Source: Paenibacillus sp. L3-i20
GTDB taxonomy: Bacteria > Bacillota > Bacilli > Paenibacillales > Paenibacillaceae
Length of the DNA stretch: 64,000 bases
Direction: 5' to 3'
Assembly: GCF_022180385.2 (NCBI RefSeq)
Contig: NZ_BQME02000001.1
Coordinates: forward strand, 884,501-948,500
Part shown: one piece after another, positions 1-9,039 of the stretch
How positions within the stretch are numbered: position 1 is the first letter of the stretch
Layout of the letters: each line of letters starts with the position of its first letter
The notes under the pieces: model-generated
The model's input: only the letters and a program-made list of their open reading frames with translations
Told to the model about the DNA's origin: nothing
Databases searched by the model: none
Program-made: the position numbers and the translations under genes

Positions 1-224
1 ATATAAGTCCAGCCAAAGTCTTCATATATCCCTTTGTAATCTTCGAGCTTTTTCTTTGATAAATGCTCTTGATAATCCAGTCGCATCACATATCTTTTAT
101 CGGTTTTTTCGAAAATGTATCTTCCTAATTCACCAATATTTGTACAACGATAGCCTTTTTGTAATTGCTCGTTCAGCCATTGCTCCTCTTTTTCAATATC
201 AAAAGATATCTTAAATTTCTTCAT
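1..224 (-). CDS. DUF2812-family protein, 5' part only (runs off the left edge)
   Basis: The reading frame opens at an ATG at 224 and is still open at base 1, giving about 74 residues beginning MKKFKISFDIEKEEQWL. The pattern of a basic start, then EQWLNEQLQKGYRC and a later YVMRLDY, matches the start of DUF2812 proteins, which are usually encoded next to PadR regulators in Bacillota. Its first 14 bases overlap the end of the padR-like gene, so the two are probably translationally coupled. DUF2812 proteins usually continue into membrane segments, but that part lies outside the window. The function is unknown; regulation by the adjacent PadR protein is inferred. Confidence 0.8.
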   Translation of the reverse strand, partial: MKKFKISFDIEKEEQWLNEQLQKGYRCTNIGELGRYIFEKTDKRYVMRLDYQEHLSKKKLEDYKGIYEDFGWTY

Positions 225-528
225 TCGATTCACTTCCTTCGTACAGGGATAAAATATGCAATAACCTATTTTGTTCCATTTTCAAAATGGCGCCTCCTTC
301 CGCAGTTATCATATAAACTTTTCTCCGACCCGATTCTCCAACAGGTTCAATCCAACCATGCTTATTCAAGTTTTCAATCGCACCGTATAATGTACCAGCT
401 GCCAAAATAACAGTGCCGTTACTTATCTCTTCTATTTTTTGCATTGCGGCATAGCCATGGAGTGGCTCACGCAGAGCTAATAAAATATAATGCATCGTTT
501 CAGACAACGGTAATAATTTATGTTTCAT
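211..528 (-). CDS. PadR family transcriptional regulator
   Basis: The protein has 105 residues counted from MKHKLLPLSETM. I chose this ATG rather than one eight codons upstream because a GGGTGGGG ribosome-binding site sits just before it. The winged-helix core is visible: LALREPLHGYAAMQKIEEISNG, then TLYGAIENLNKHGWIEPVG and RRKVYMITAEG, the usual PadR_N arrangement. PadR proteins are small dimeric repressors that generally control their own operon. The gene overlaps the following DUF2812 gene, and two palindromes lie directly upstream (551-597), so autorepression of this pair is the likely role. The effector ligand is unknown. Confidence 0.88.
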   Translation of the reverse strand: MKHKLLPLSETMHYILLALREPLHGYAAMQKIEEISNGTVILAAGTLYGAIENLNKHGWIEPVGESGRRKVYMITAEGGAILKMEQNRLLHILSLYEGSESNEEI

Positions 529-550
529 ATCCCCACCCTTTACTCGGTTC

Positions 551-597
551 AACTATATAGTTCAACTTAATAAAAATATAATTCAGTTCAACTGAAT
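551..597 (-). promoter_or_regulatory. Probable PadR operator with two palindromes
   Basis: Two palindromes sit immediately upstream of the padR-like gene. AACTATATAGTT is at 551-562. ATTCAGTT-C-AACTGAAT is at 581-597. The shared half-site GTTCAAC occurs on both sides. The AT-rich stretch between them (TTAATAAAAATATA) could contain the promoter. Binding by the adjacent regulator is inferred from position and symmetry only. Confidence 0.55.
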
Positions 598-670
598 AGT
601 CAACAACATTTTCAAAATTAGCCAAAGGAACGTAAAGTAACATGCTTCATAACAAGAGAACAATCAATCT

Positions 671-710
671 AAAAAGTCGCTTTCCTTATGTAAAGGAAAA
701 CGACTTTTTG
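671..710. terminator. Bidirectional intrinsic terminator
   Basis: AAAAGTCG and TTTCCTT on one arm pair with AAGGAAA and CGACTTTTTG on the other. The hairpin has A-rich and T-rich flanks, so it can work on either strand. It separates the gene at 765-1148 from the padR region. Confidence 0.7.
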
Positions 711-764
711 TGTAGTCTTATTCAATGAAATGGTCCGTTTGTTGAATTATCGCCATTACACTTA

Positions 765-1148
765 TTATTTTCTAGTGAATTGGTGGTATGTTTGGCGGTT
801 GACGAATTTACTCTTAATAAACGCAATCTCATCCTCTGTCAGTCCAACTGGCTCGCCATCTGCATCGGTTCCAGTGAAAACTACGTTTCCACTAACAGAT
901 ACTTTTGGTTCGTATTCATCTATATTTCTAATTTGAACTTTCTCGGTAAGATTGAAATTGAATGCGGAACTATCTCCCTGAACGTCCAAGTTCAACCACA
1001 AAACGACGTCATTCCATATACTAATGGATTCAACATCGCCATCTGCAATTTCTTCTAATGCGTCGTAAATATTTGCTTTTATTTCGATCTCTCTGACTTC
1101 TATTTCTTCTTTTCCGACTTCCGCAACGATAACTTTTATTATAGCCAT
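765..1148 (-). CDS. Hypothetical acidic protein, 127 aa
   Basis: I do not recognise the family. The protein is acidic and starts with a beta-rich segment (MAIIKVIVAEVGKEEIEVREIEI), followed by DALEEIADGDVESISIWNDVVLWL. No signal peptide, membrane segment or catalytic motif is visible. An AAAGGCG sequence lies about 11 bases before the ATG and is a weak ribosome-binding site. The gene stands alone and ends towards a bidirectional terminator. Balanced composition with no low-complexity sequence supports a real coding region, but the function cannot be assigned. Confidence 0.65.
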   Translation of the reverse strand: MAIIKVIVAEVGKEEIEVREIEIKANIYDALEEIADGDVESISIWNDVVLWLNLDVQGDSSAFNFNLTEKVQIRNIDEYEPKVSVSGNVVFTGTDADGEPVGLTEDEIAFIKSKFVNRQTYHQFTRK

Positions 1149-1286
1149 GCAACAACACGCCTTTCATCATACGAATAGTACCGTTTCAATTCACACGTTA
1201 ATAAGAGAATCAACTTGAAGCATTACAAACCTTGGTCCAGCTTTGGATTATTGGGTTGTTTGTGCGAAGCTACAAAATCGACACTA

Positions 1287-2708
1287 TCATTTTATCACAC
1301 TTCTCACTTCGTTAAGCGCTAGCCCTAATCTCCGCACACCTTCTCGAATTTGCTCATCCGTCAGATGCCCATACCCCATTATAATACGATGGGTATGCCT
1401 TCCCTTCACTAGAGTATGCGCTTCTACTGGATATACTTTCACACCGCAGCTTTCGATATACGCAAGTTTCTCATCTGTAAAAGAAACCTCATTCCACTCT
1501 GTAATGAGGTGCAGCCCTGTTGAAAACCCTATAATCGTGACTCTATCGCCAAATAACTCCTTTAAGCTTTGAATGAGAACCTCTCTTCGACTCTTGTAGA
1601 GCTTCTTCATCTTTGCCACATGTTTTTCCAAATAACCTTGCTCGATAAAACGGGCAAGAATCAATTGATCTATAGATGAGGTATGAAGATCCGAAAACCA
1701 CTTTACTTTGCGACATTGCTCGATCAATTGTAGCGGAAGGATGAGATATCCGAGTCTTAGCGCTGGCGATAATATTTTGCTAAAGGAACCAATGTACAAC
1801 ACACGATCTGGTTCTAATCCTTGCAAGGAGCTAACTGGCGGGCCTTCATAACGAAATTCACTGTCATAATCATCCTCCACTAAGTAGCCTTTCGTTTCTC
1901 TAACATAATTAACTAATTGGATACGGCGCTGAATCGGCAATGTGCCTCCTAGTGGGAAGTGATGCGATGGCGTAAGAAAGACACATTGGGGCTGTATATG
2001 CTGAGGGAGTAGGGCAGTTTGCATGCCATATTCGTCCGCAGGGATGGGATATAACTTCGCACCTGCATTCGTAAATATCGTTTGAATATCGTGGGTTATA
2101 GGATCTTCAATTACAACATGATCCCCTTGTGTCAGAAGGAGCTTGGCGGCTAATGTAAGTGCTTGAGTTGCTCCTGATGTGATTACGATTTGGTCAGGGT
2201 GGCACTCGACACCTCTTGTTTTCATCAAGTAACGAGATAAAATGAGTCTTAATTCCGTTCGACCTTCTGGCATATCGTAACCTAAAGTAGCTGAAGAAAC
2301 GTCTTGCCAAACCGCTTGGGATAGTCTCGACCATGTTTTACGAGGAAATTCATCCAATGCAGGTATACCGGAGCGAAAATTAATGACATCACCCTTATCC
2401 TTCTCATCTGCTTGTAAAAGATGGGATTGATACGGGGAAGTAAGTCTAGTCTGCTCCAGAAAAGTGCCCTCTGCCACATATGTTCCTGATCCTCGCTCCG
2501 CAACCAAAAACCCTTCTGCTAGCAGCTGATCATACGCCTCCAGCACCACATTTCTTGATACCTTCAACCATTCAGACAGCTCACGTGTGGAGGGTAGCTT
2601 CTCGCCATATTGCAGATCGCCCTTCAAAATCCGACTGCGAATTTGACTATATACTTGTCTAATTAACGGCATATCCAACGATCGATCAATAGGCATCCAA
2701 AGCAACAC
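1287..2708 (-). CDS. MocR/PdxR-type regulator: GntR DNA-binding domain fused to aminotransferase fold
   Basis: The 473-residue protein starts at GTG 2708, 6 bases after a GGGAGG site. Residues about 10-80 form the GntR winged helix (LIRQVYSQIRSRILKGDL, GEKLPSTRELSEWLKVSRN, AEGFLVAERGSGTYV). Residues about 115-470 form a fold-type I aminotransferase domain, with ITSGATQAL, a VEDDYDSEFRYEG segment and the PLP-lysine region YIGSFSKILSPALRLGY. MocR proteins use PLP as effector or cofactor and usually control a divergently encoded metabolic gene. Here that gene is the proline dehydrogenase at 2822, which suggests an amino-acid catabolism switch. Direct repeats in the shared promoter support this. 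Confidence 0.9.
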   Translation of the reverse strand: MLLWMPIDRSLDMPLIRQVYSQIRSRILKGDLQYGEKLPSTRELSEWLKVSRNVVLEAYDQLLAEGFLVAERGSGTYVAEGTFLEQTRLTSPYQSHLLQADEKDKGDVINFRSGIPALDEFPRKTWSRLSQAVWQDVSSATLGYDMPEGRTELRLILSRYLMKTRGVECHPDQIVITSGATQALTLAAKLLLTQGDHVVIEDPITHDIQTIFTNAGAKLYPIPADEYGMQTALLPQHIQPQCVFLTPSHHFPLGGTLPIQRRIQLVNYVRETKGYLVEDDYDSEFRYEGPPVSSLQGLEPDRVLYIGSFSKILSPALRLGYLILPLQLIEQCRKVKWFSDLHTSSIDQLILARFIEQGYLEKHVAKMKKLYKSRREVLIQSLKELFGDRVTIIGFSTGLHLITEWNEVSFTDEKLAYIESCGVKVYPVEAHTLVKGRHTHRIIMGYGHLTDEQIREGVRRLGLALNEVRSVIK

Positions 2709-2728
2709 ATATAACCTCCCAGGGCAAA

Positions 2729-2773
2729 AGTGGTACTACAAAACCATGCGTAAAGTGGCACTCACAAAAACCA
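2729..2773. promoter_or_regulatory. Direct-repeat operator candidate between mocR-like gene and proline dehydrogenase gene
   Basis: Two similar direct repeats, AGTGGTACTACAAAACCA (from 2729) and AGTGGCACTCACAAAAACCA (from 2754), start 25 bp apart between the divergent genes. MocR-type regulators such as PdxR and GabR are known to bind direct repeats in such shared promoters. Assignment to this MocR protein is inferred. Confidence 0.6.
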
Positions 2774-2821
2774 TTTTACCATGTTAAATTGGGTTTAAAT
2801 AGAAGAAGGAGTGAACTTATA

Positions 2822-3790
2822 ATGCCTAGTCTTGAAGAACAAGTAACCGATGCACTCAAATCCATATCGCGTAATGAGGATATTAAAAGCTACGTTCAAG
2901 AGTCCGTTGAGCTTTACCCACTGCTGTGGAAGGCTGCTCGAAGATTTGTAACAGGGGAAAGCAAACAAGAAGCTATACATATAGCGCAGCAATTGAAAAC
3001 GAAGGGATATGCCATCTCTCTAGAGTACATAGGGGAAAATACGACATCCATAGAGGAATGTGAACGTGTCAAAAACGAGTTTCTGGCACTTATCGATGGG
3101 TCAGGCGAAGTTTCTTGTACTCCAAATGACTCAATATCACTCGATTTATCTCATATTGGGTTAAGCTTGGATGAGAATTTTGCTTATACTAACTTGCTGG
3201 AGCTAGCAGCGAAGGCAGAGCAACGTGGAATATCCATTATGATCGGTATGGAGGAATCATCGAAGACAGATGCAATTATTCTTTTATATAAACGAGCTTG
3301 TGAAAAATTCACGAATGTTGGGATAACGATACAAGCCCAGCTTCATCGATCAGAACAAGATTTGCAAAAGCTTCTGCATTACCCAGGCAGAATTCGACTT
3401 GTGAAAGGGGCCTATCAGGAGCACAGCGACTACGCCCTGCCCCGCTCTATAGAACTAAATAATCGCTATTTGGAAATGGCTGCTCAGATTTTGAATGCGA
3501 AACATCCTGTTACAATCGCAACCCATGATGAAAATTTACTGCAAGAGCTAGAGCTTCGTTACGATCTTATTGGCCCCCATGCTCAATACGAAATGCTCTA
3601 TGGTATCCGACCGGATCGGCTAAGTGCGCTGAGGCACGGTGGCAATAGTTGCAAAGTGTATCTCCCTTACGGTAAGGAGTGGTACTTGTATGTATGCCAT
3701 CGAATTGCCGAAAATCCCGAAAATGTGTATCGTGCACTTACCGATATAATACGACCTTATGATGGCGGAAGAAGTATGGATTATGAATAA
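2822..3790 (+). CDS. Proline dehydrogenase (PRODH, PutB/FadM-like)
   Basis: FAD-dependent oxidation of proline to pyrroline-5-carboxylate is the family reaction. The start at 2822 follows AGAAGGAG and gives 322 residues, normal for the monofunctional enzyme (about 300). Family landmarks in order are LEYIGENTTS, GRIRLVKGAYQEH, TIATHDENLL, PHAQYEMLYGIR and YLPYGKEWYLY. The C-terminal substrate helix reads YVCHRIAENPENVY, where most homologues have a paired arginine (RRI or RRL), so the first arginine is replaced by histidine. No P5C dehydrogenase gene is adjacent. The divergent MocR-type gene is the likely regulator. Confidence 0.88.
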   Translation: MPSLEEQVTDALKSISRNEDIKSYVQESVELYPLLWKAARRFVTGESKQEAIHIAQQLKTKGYAISLEYIGENTTSIEECERVKNEFLALIDGSGEVSCTPNDSISLDLSHIGLSLDENFAYTNLLELAAKAEQRGISIMIGMEESSKTDAIILLYKRACEKFTNVGITIQAQLHRSEQDLQKLLHYPGRIRLVKGAYQEHSDYALPRSIELNNRYLEMAAQILNAKHPVTIATHDENLLQELELRYDLIGPHAQYEMLYGIRPDRLSALRHGGNSCKVYLPYGKEWYLYVCHRIAENPENVYRALTDIIRPYDGGRSMDYE

Positions 3791-3865
3791 TGATGGACTT
3801 GTGGAATGATGAATATGAACGAGATCTATCAATTATGAATGATGAATATGAGTGGGATTTATTGA

Positions 3866-4768
3866 TTATAAATGATGAATGTATGTTAATTCTCGGATAA
3901 AGTCTGCCGCCAGCTCTAGTTGTCTTGTAGCGAATGGCAAATCGCCCATTCCTTTCAGTGCATAGTCCAAATTGCCGAGCGTGGACATAAGTACTCTTGC
4001 AGTCACAGCAAATTTAAAATCATCCAATTGATCGGCTTCGATTGCCTGTTGCAGCATGTACCTAAAAGTTGGTTCATGAAATCTGCTCATAAGAGCAAGA
4101 TTTGTGACATAAGAAGCTTTATCCCAATACGCTGGCATTAACGAAACATCCTCGAAATCCATCCAAAGCGGGCCCCTTGGGCTCGCAAGTAAATTTCGTG
4201 CATGAGCATCTCCATGACAAGGCAAAAGAATTCTCGTTCCCGTTCTCATCTCTTCGTCTACGCTTTGGAAAAGCTTGAGCAGATTATGAATACGAGGATC
4301 TGACTGTTTTCTTAGGGCTTCGGCCGATTCAGACACTCGTTCCCAAACGCTAAGCGGAGAGAGTGCAATTGGGAGAGACTGCATTGCAGTCGATAGCTTA
4401 TGTACCATGACGTAAGCCTCTTCTGGCGACAATGGCTGTAACGCTGTTCGCGGTACATACTCCCATAACGTCATCCATGTCCCTTTCGCTTGGAGAGGTA
4501 CTGTATCTGTCAATTCTGCGGGCAGCAATACAGGAACACCTTCAGTATGCAGGTGCATCGCAACTTGCAACTCACGTTTCATTATATGGCATGCTTTTAC
4601 CGCATCTGCTTCAGAACGTGCTATTGCTACACGAGCAACAACTGGATGCGGGGATAAGTGTACAATAAGATTACCCTCATCGCTTAGAACATTTGGAGTA
4701 ACGTTAGTAAATCCGTACTGCTCCACAGCCGCAAGTACCGCCTGAATATATCCACTGTTTTCTTTCAA
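3866..4768 (-). CDS. Aminoglycoside phosphotransferase (APH)-fold kinase family protein
   Basis: The protein has 300 residues from a TTG start at 4768, with AAAGGGAG upstream. It shows the APH/choline-kinase layout: an N-lobe with a hydrophobic VVARVAI strand, a hinge near MTLWEYVP, the catalytic loop LPCHGDAHARNLL (about residues 183-195), and LWMDFEDVSL carrying the metal-binding Asp. Family members phosphorylate small hydroxylated molecules such as antibiotics, choline or homoserine. The real substrate here cannot be told, and resistance should not be assumed. No partner gene is linked; it converges on the proline dehydrogenase gene. Confidence 0.8.
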   Translation of the reverse strand: MKENSGYIQAVLAAVEQYGFTNVTPNVLSDEGNLIVHLSPHPVVARVAIARSEADAVKACHIMKRELQVAMHLHTEGVPVLLPAELTDTVPLQAKGTWMTLWEYVPRTALQPLSPEEAYVMVHKLSTAMQSLPIALSPLSVWERVSESAEALRKQSDPRIHNLLKLFQSVDEEMRTGTRILLPCHGDAHARNLLASPRGPLWMDFEDVSLMPAYWDKASYVTNLALMSRFHEPTFRYMLQQAIEADQLDDFKFAVTARVLMSTLGNLDYALKGMGDLPFATRQLELAADFIRELTYIHHL

Positions 4769-5044
4769 TGCAACAGCTCCCTTTTAGCTAAAGTCGTAGT
4801 CTAATAGTAGCTTTCTCACCGTTCGAATGATAGGGGGAAAATGGTTATAGCTAAACTGGTCTACTCCTTTGTAGACCCTACTCTTCTCGCATAAAGGTGG
4901 CAACATCCCTTTTGAACACTACGTCTATTAGGTACTGTAAAATACTACAAATCGGATACCCTTAGTTAAATTGCGCATGTGGTTTCACACATGAATCATT
5001 TCAATCTCCTGTTTTCATTATTTTTATTGTAGGAGGTTTTGCAA
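4769..5044. other. Intergenic region with two small palindromes
   Basis: This divergent intergenic stretch holds GGTCTAC-TCCTTT-GTAGACC at 4858-4877 and CATGTG-GTTTCA-CACATG at 4976-4993. The second lies upstream of the lipoprotein gene and could be an operator. No coding sequence was seen. Confidence 0.4.
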
Positions 5045-5879
5045 GTGAAGCGAACATTAAGGCTTATTTGCTTATTAATCGCCATAGTCATTCTGATAAG
5101 TTCTTGTTCTTCTATTAGTGTAGAAACGGATACTACGATGACTTCACGAAATAATCATTCAGACACAGTCATTCCACCAGATGGTTATACGACTAATAAT
5201 ATCGCAACAGCAATTGAACAATATATTAACTACCGGTTATGGACTGCTCCAGACCGTGTTTATGGGAATTACGGAAATAGAAGTTTTGAACCTTATATTA
5301 ATCAAACGATTGAAGTACAAGTACGTGTATACACCGACGATATCGGTAAAAAATCCGTTTATGCCCACACGAGTATTGATGATTGGTTGATCCTATTAAA
5401 TCGTAAGGATGGATTCGTTTACGGTGATGGGCAAGTTAGCGAAGAGGACACGCACTGGCCTGTTGGGGAGTTTAATGTTTTGAATGAGTTTTCCGTACTT
5501 ATCGACGAGCCTCATAAACCGAACTATGGGACCTCAGCTCGCAAGGACAAAATGATTGCAAATGCAGAAACATATTTGAAATCGTTATTATGCGAGGACT
5601 TCGTAAATGGCACGGAGGGAGAAAAGTGGATTGGAGCAAAGGTATATCTTGCAGACTTTTATGAATATGAAGACGGGGCATCAGCATGGATTGTTCGTCA
5701 AGATGGATCTATTTCTTCTTCTCCAGTAGGGTTTCTTCAATTCCAGAGGCGAGATCGAGGCTCAAGGTGTAAAAGGCTTCGAAATAGACGATATAAATGC
5801 GTTAGATAAAAATGATATTATGCGTTTCACGTACGAGCAGCATATTCAAGAAGCTGTTAGACAGTTTACATGTGAATAG
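5045..5879 (+). pseudogene. Lipoprotein gene with a one-base frameshift near the 3' end
   Basis: Translation starts at GTG 5045, 8 bases after AGGAGG. A lipoprotein signal (LICLLIAIVILISSCSS) predicts attachment of the secreted protein to the membrane. The frame runs to a stop at 5809 with an implausible arginine-rich tail (QRRDRGSRCKRLRNRR). If one G is removed from GGG at 5729-5731, the protein instead continues GFFNSRGEIEAQGVKGF and FTYEQHIQEAVRQF to TAG at 5877-5879, which looks like real coding sequence. The intact product would be about 277 residues. I do not recognise the family. Either the gene is broken or the sequence has an indel error. Confidence 0.65.
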
Positions 5880-6011
5880 TCTAAAGTAGATGATTCTGTT
5901 AGATGAGACAACAAATAAGATTAAATCTACGATAACAGTAAATCGTTATTTCTAGCACATTTATCAGAATCATAGATTATATAGCTTTGTTAATTTGAAT
6001 GGAGTTATTCA
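5880..6011. other. Trailer flank of CRISPR array 1
   Basis: This is AT-rich sequence between the lipoprotein gene and the first decayed CRISPR repeat. I see no gene or clear signal in it. Confidence 0.4.
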
Positions 6012-8865
6012 AATCCAAGCTACGCTCCTGCTTAATAGATGACAAACGAAGGCTTATTTTCTGATGAGCTTGCCGCTTTTCAATTGTCGCTCCTGTATAA
6101 GGAGCGACCGATGCTCCTGAAGTATCATTTGACCTGGAAGGGTTTCAATCCACGCTCCTGCATAAGGAGCGACAAAATCAGATATACAAAGGATATCTAG
6201 TCATGAGTTTCAATCCACGCTCCTGTATAAGAAGCGACTTTGATGAAGGACCAAACGAGATTCAATATATTAGTTTCAATCCACGCTCCTGTATAAGGAG
6301 CGACAAGGATTTTTACTTCCTTCGCTTCCAATAGTTCGGTTTCAATCCACGCTCCTGTATAAGGAGCGACCGTACCTTGTAATGATGGTGAGCAACTAAT
6401 GGGTGTTTCAATCCACGCTCCTGTATAAAGAGCGACTGAGGAACTGATTAGGATAAATGTAACAAGAGAAGTTTCAATCCACGCTCCTGCATAAGGAGCG
6501 ACCTGAAAGGCGGTGATCCGGTTGCGGTTCACTCGTTTCAATCCACGCTCCTGCATAAGGAGCGACCTCTCTTTTCAGTTCTCCGTGAGCGGCCTACAGA
6601 GTTTCAATCCACGCTCCTGCATAAGGAGCGACTTGACGCAATCGCATTACAACTACACTAGTTGTGTTTCAATCCACGCTCCTGCATAAGGAGCGACACA
6701 TCGCCGCCGTCTTGCGGTCCTATCGCTGGTCGTTTCAATCCACGCTCCTGCATAAGGAGCGACCAACCAGCCTTGTACGTCCGCTTGATCGGCGTGGAGT
6801 TTCAATCCACGCTCCTGCATAAGGAGCAACTAACACGGGAACCATCCGCGGAGAACTGTCGAGAGTTTCAATCCACGCTCCTGTATAAGGAGCGACGCGC
6901 CGTTCACCCCCGTATTGTAACACGGGGGTAGTTTCAATCCACGCTCCTGTATAAGGAGCGACTTTGTTAACTCCGCATCAGTTCGCCACTTTCTAGGTTT
7001 CAATCCACGCTCCTGCATAAGGAGCGACTAACAGACGATAGAATAAAGAACTTAGAATTAGAGTTTCAATCCACGCTCCTGCATAAGGAGCGACGGACGT
7101 TATAACAATCTTGCAACAGTACTACGCTGTTTCAATCCACGCTCCTGCATAAGGAGCGACGTGATAGGTTTAAGGAGTTAAGGTTGCTAGATAAGTTTCA
7201 ATCCACGCTCCTGCATAAGGAGCGACGAAAATTCAGCACAGAATACTTCCTAGGAATGAAGTTTCAATCCACGCTCCTGCATAAGGAGCGACTATTCTTT
7301 TGTGATAGCCGATGTCGCCGACTCTGTGTTTCAATCCACGCTCCTGCATAAGGAGCGACATGGAGATTACGCAGCCTACCTTTAAAGAGGTAGTTTCAAT
7401 CCACGCTCCTGCATAAGGAGCGACAGGCGGGTTCAGCGACGGTCAATTCGTTCTAAACGTTTCAATCCACGCTCCTGCATAAGGAGCGACAATTCACTAA
7501 ACCTCAGGCCAGAGGTGAGGGCGAGTTTCAATCCACGCTCCTGCATAAGGAGCGACGGGCTTACTTTATGCACAAGTACCTGAAAGACAAGTTTCAATCC
7601 ACGCTCCTGCATAAGGAGCGACCGCTAGACACTATAAAATCACCAGTTTTACGCTGTTTCAATCCACGCTCCTGCATAAGGAGCGACCGGTTCGCCTTTG
7701 CGTTTTTGACCAATGGCAGAGTTTCAATCCACGCTCCTGCATAAGGAGCGACGTCCAGTAGTGACTTACAACGTTAGGGATTCTATGTTTCAATCCACGC
7801 TCCTGCATAAGGAGCGACTCGAGCAGCTGAGTGCGTACTAACTGCTGTAATAGTTTCAATCCACGCTCCTGCATAAGGAGCGACTTTTAATTTATTTAAA
7901 CACTATAGACTATCTTAGTTTCAATCCACGCTCCTGCATAAGGAGCGACTTGTAGAGTTAATCATTGTGCGAGCTTCACTACTGTTTCAATCCACGCTCC
8001 TGCATAAGGAGCGACCCTGAGACAGCTAAACACATAATTAAGGCAATCGGTTTCAATCCACGCTCCTGCATAAGGAGCGACTTTAGTGTTGCGCCAAGAA
8101 CCTTGTTTGTTGTTGTTTCAATCCACGCTCCTGCATAAGGAGCGACTCTACTAATTGGACGGTCAATCCACTAAATCCTGTTTCAATCCACGCTCCTGCA
8201 TAAGGAGCGACCAAAGCGTTGGTGCCCATTGAAGTGATTCAGTGTTTCAATCCACGCTCCTGCATAAGGAGCGACGAATATTTGGTAACGGGGCTAATCG
8301 ATGGTGAGGTTTCAATCCACGCTCCTGCATAAGGAGCGACCGACCTATCGTTCGAGTGTTCTGCAGACAAAATTGTTTCAATCCACGCTCCTGCATAAGG
8401 AGCGACTTAAGCTGATAGCAGTAGCTAATGTGATTCAATCGTTTCAATCCACGCTCCTGCATAAGGAGCGACTCACTTTTATTGATGATACTTATGTAAT
8501 AGTTAGTTTCAATCCACGCTCCTGCATAAGGAGCGACATCAATTATGGATAAGGTTGAGGACGTGCTAGAGTTTCAATCCACGCTCCTGCATAAGGAGCG
8601 ACATTTCAAAGAAAGGGTGTTGGTGAAATGGCTTTTGTTTCAATCCACGCTCCTGCATAAGGAGCGACATATACTCTTGGATTACCTGCGCCATTTGAGT
8701 TAGTTTCAATCCACGCTCCTGCATAAGGAGCGACATTTCATTATCAGGAACTAATGGATGTCTGACAGGTTTCAATCCACGCTCCTGCATAAGGAGCGAC
8801 AAGAGCGTGCAGCAGCTCAGCAAATGGCTAGCAGTTTCAATCCACGCTCCTGCATAAGGAGCGAC
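6012..8865 (-). CRISPR. CRISPR array 1: 42 full 32-bp repeats plus two decayed repeats, type I-C-like
   Basis: Full repeats start at 6142, 6207, 6273, 6339, 6405, 6471, 6535, 6601 and so on every 64-66 bp to 8834, with spacers of 33-35 bp. On the minus strand the repeat starts GTCGCTCC and ends GGATTGAAAC, the type I-C signature, with a CGCTCCT-TATGC-AGGAGCG hairpin. The array is therefore transcribed leftwards from the leader at 8866-9037. Two decayed repeats, at 6012-6043 and 6077-6108, extend the trailer end with normal spacing. Repeats near that end carry variants: GTATA for GCATA at 6207, 6273, 6339, 6405, 6865 and 6931, and GGAGCAAC at 6799. Repeats near the leader are uniform. Confidence 0.97.
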
Positions 8866-9037
8866 TGCGGGCCCTACACACCCTTGTCCAGCAAGGGTGT
8901 GTAGGGCCTTTTTTGCGAACCTCAATTTAAGAGAGGTCATTTTCGTATACTTATTTGTGAAAATCGCCGAAATACCTTGCCCAGCTTGAGGTGCGAACCC
9001 CCTAGGAAATTCATGTGTGCTTGGGGTTCGCACTGAA
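8866..9037 (-). promoter_or_regulatory. Leader of CRISPR array 1
   Basis: This 172-bp block is homologous along its whole length to the block at 18698-18869 next to array 2. Shared elements, written on the plus strand, are TGCG next to the repeat, a 17-bp hairpin, GCGAACC, GTATACTTAT, and an inverted repeat GTGCGAACC ... GGTTCGCAC (8991-8999 and 9025-9033) around CCTAGGAA and TTCATGTG. Conservation at both arrays and the repeat polarity identify it as the leader with promoter and integration signals. It starts only two bases after the stop codon of the nuclease-like gene. Confidence 0.85.
8870..8914 (+). terminator. 17-bp leader-repeat junction hairpin, array 1
   Basis: GGCCCTACACACCCTTG (8870-8886), loop TCCAG, and CAAGGGTGTGTAGGGCC (8892-8908) form a perfect stem followed by TTTTTT on the plus strand. 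It has the form of an intrinsic terminator facing out of the array. It would stop antisense transcripts before they cross the leader, or act as structured DNA for spacer integration. Its counterpart at array 2 covaries with it. Confidence 0.8.
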
Positions 9038-9039
9038 TC

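Noticed and set aside
3866..4768. Annotating the phosphotransferase as an aminoglycoside resistance gene
   Set aside because: Only the general APH fold is supported (HGD and DFED motifs); many relatives have metabolic substrates.
6197..9033. Several open frames within array 1 encoding repeating QERGLK or GAWIET peptides
   Set aside because: They are translations of the CRISPR repeats; spacing and sequence follow the repeat-spacer pattern, not coding constraint.
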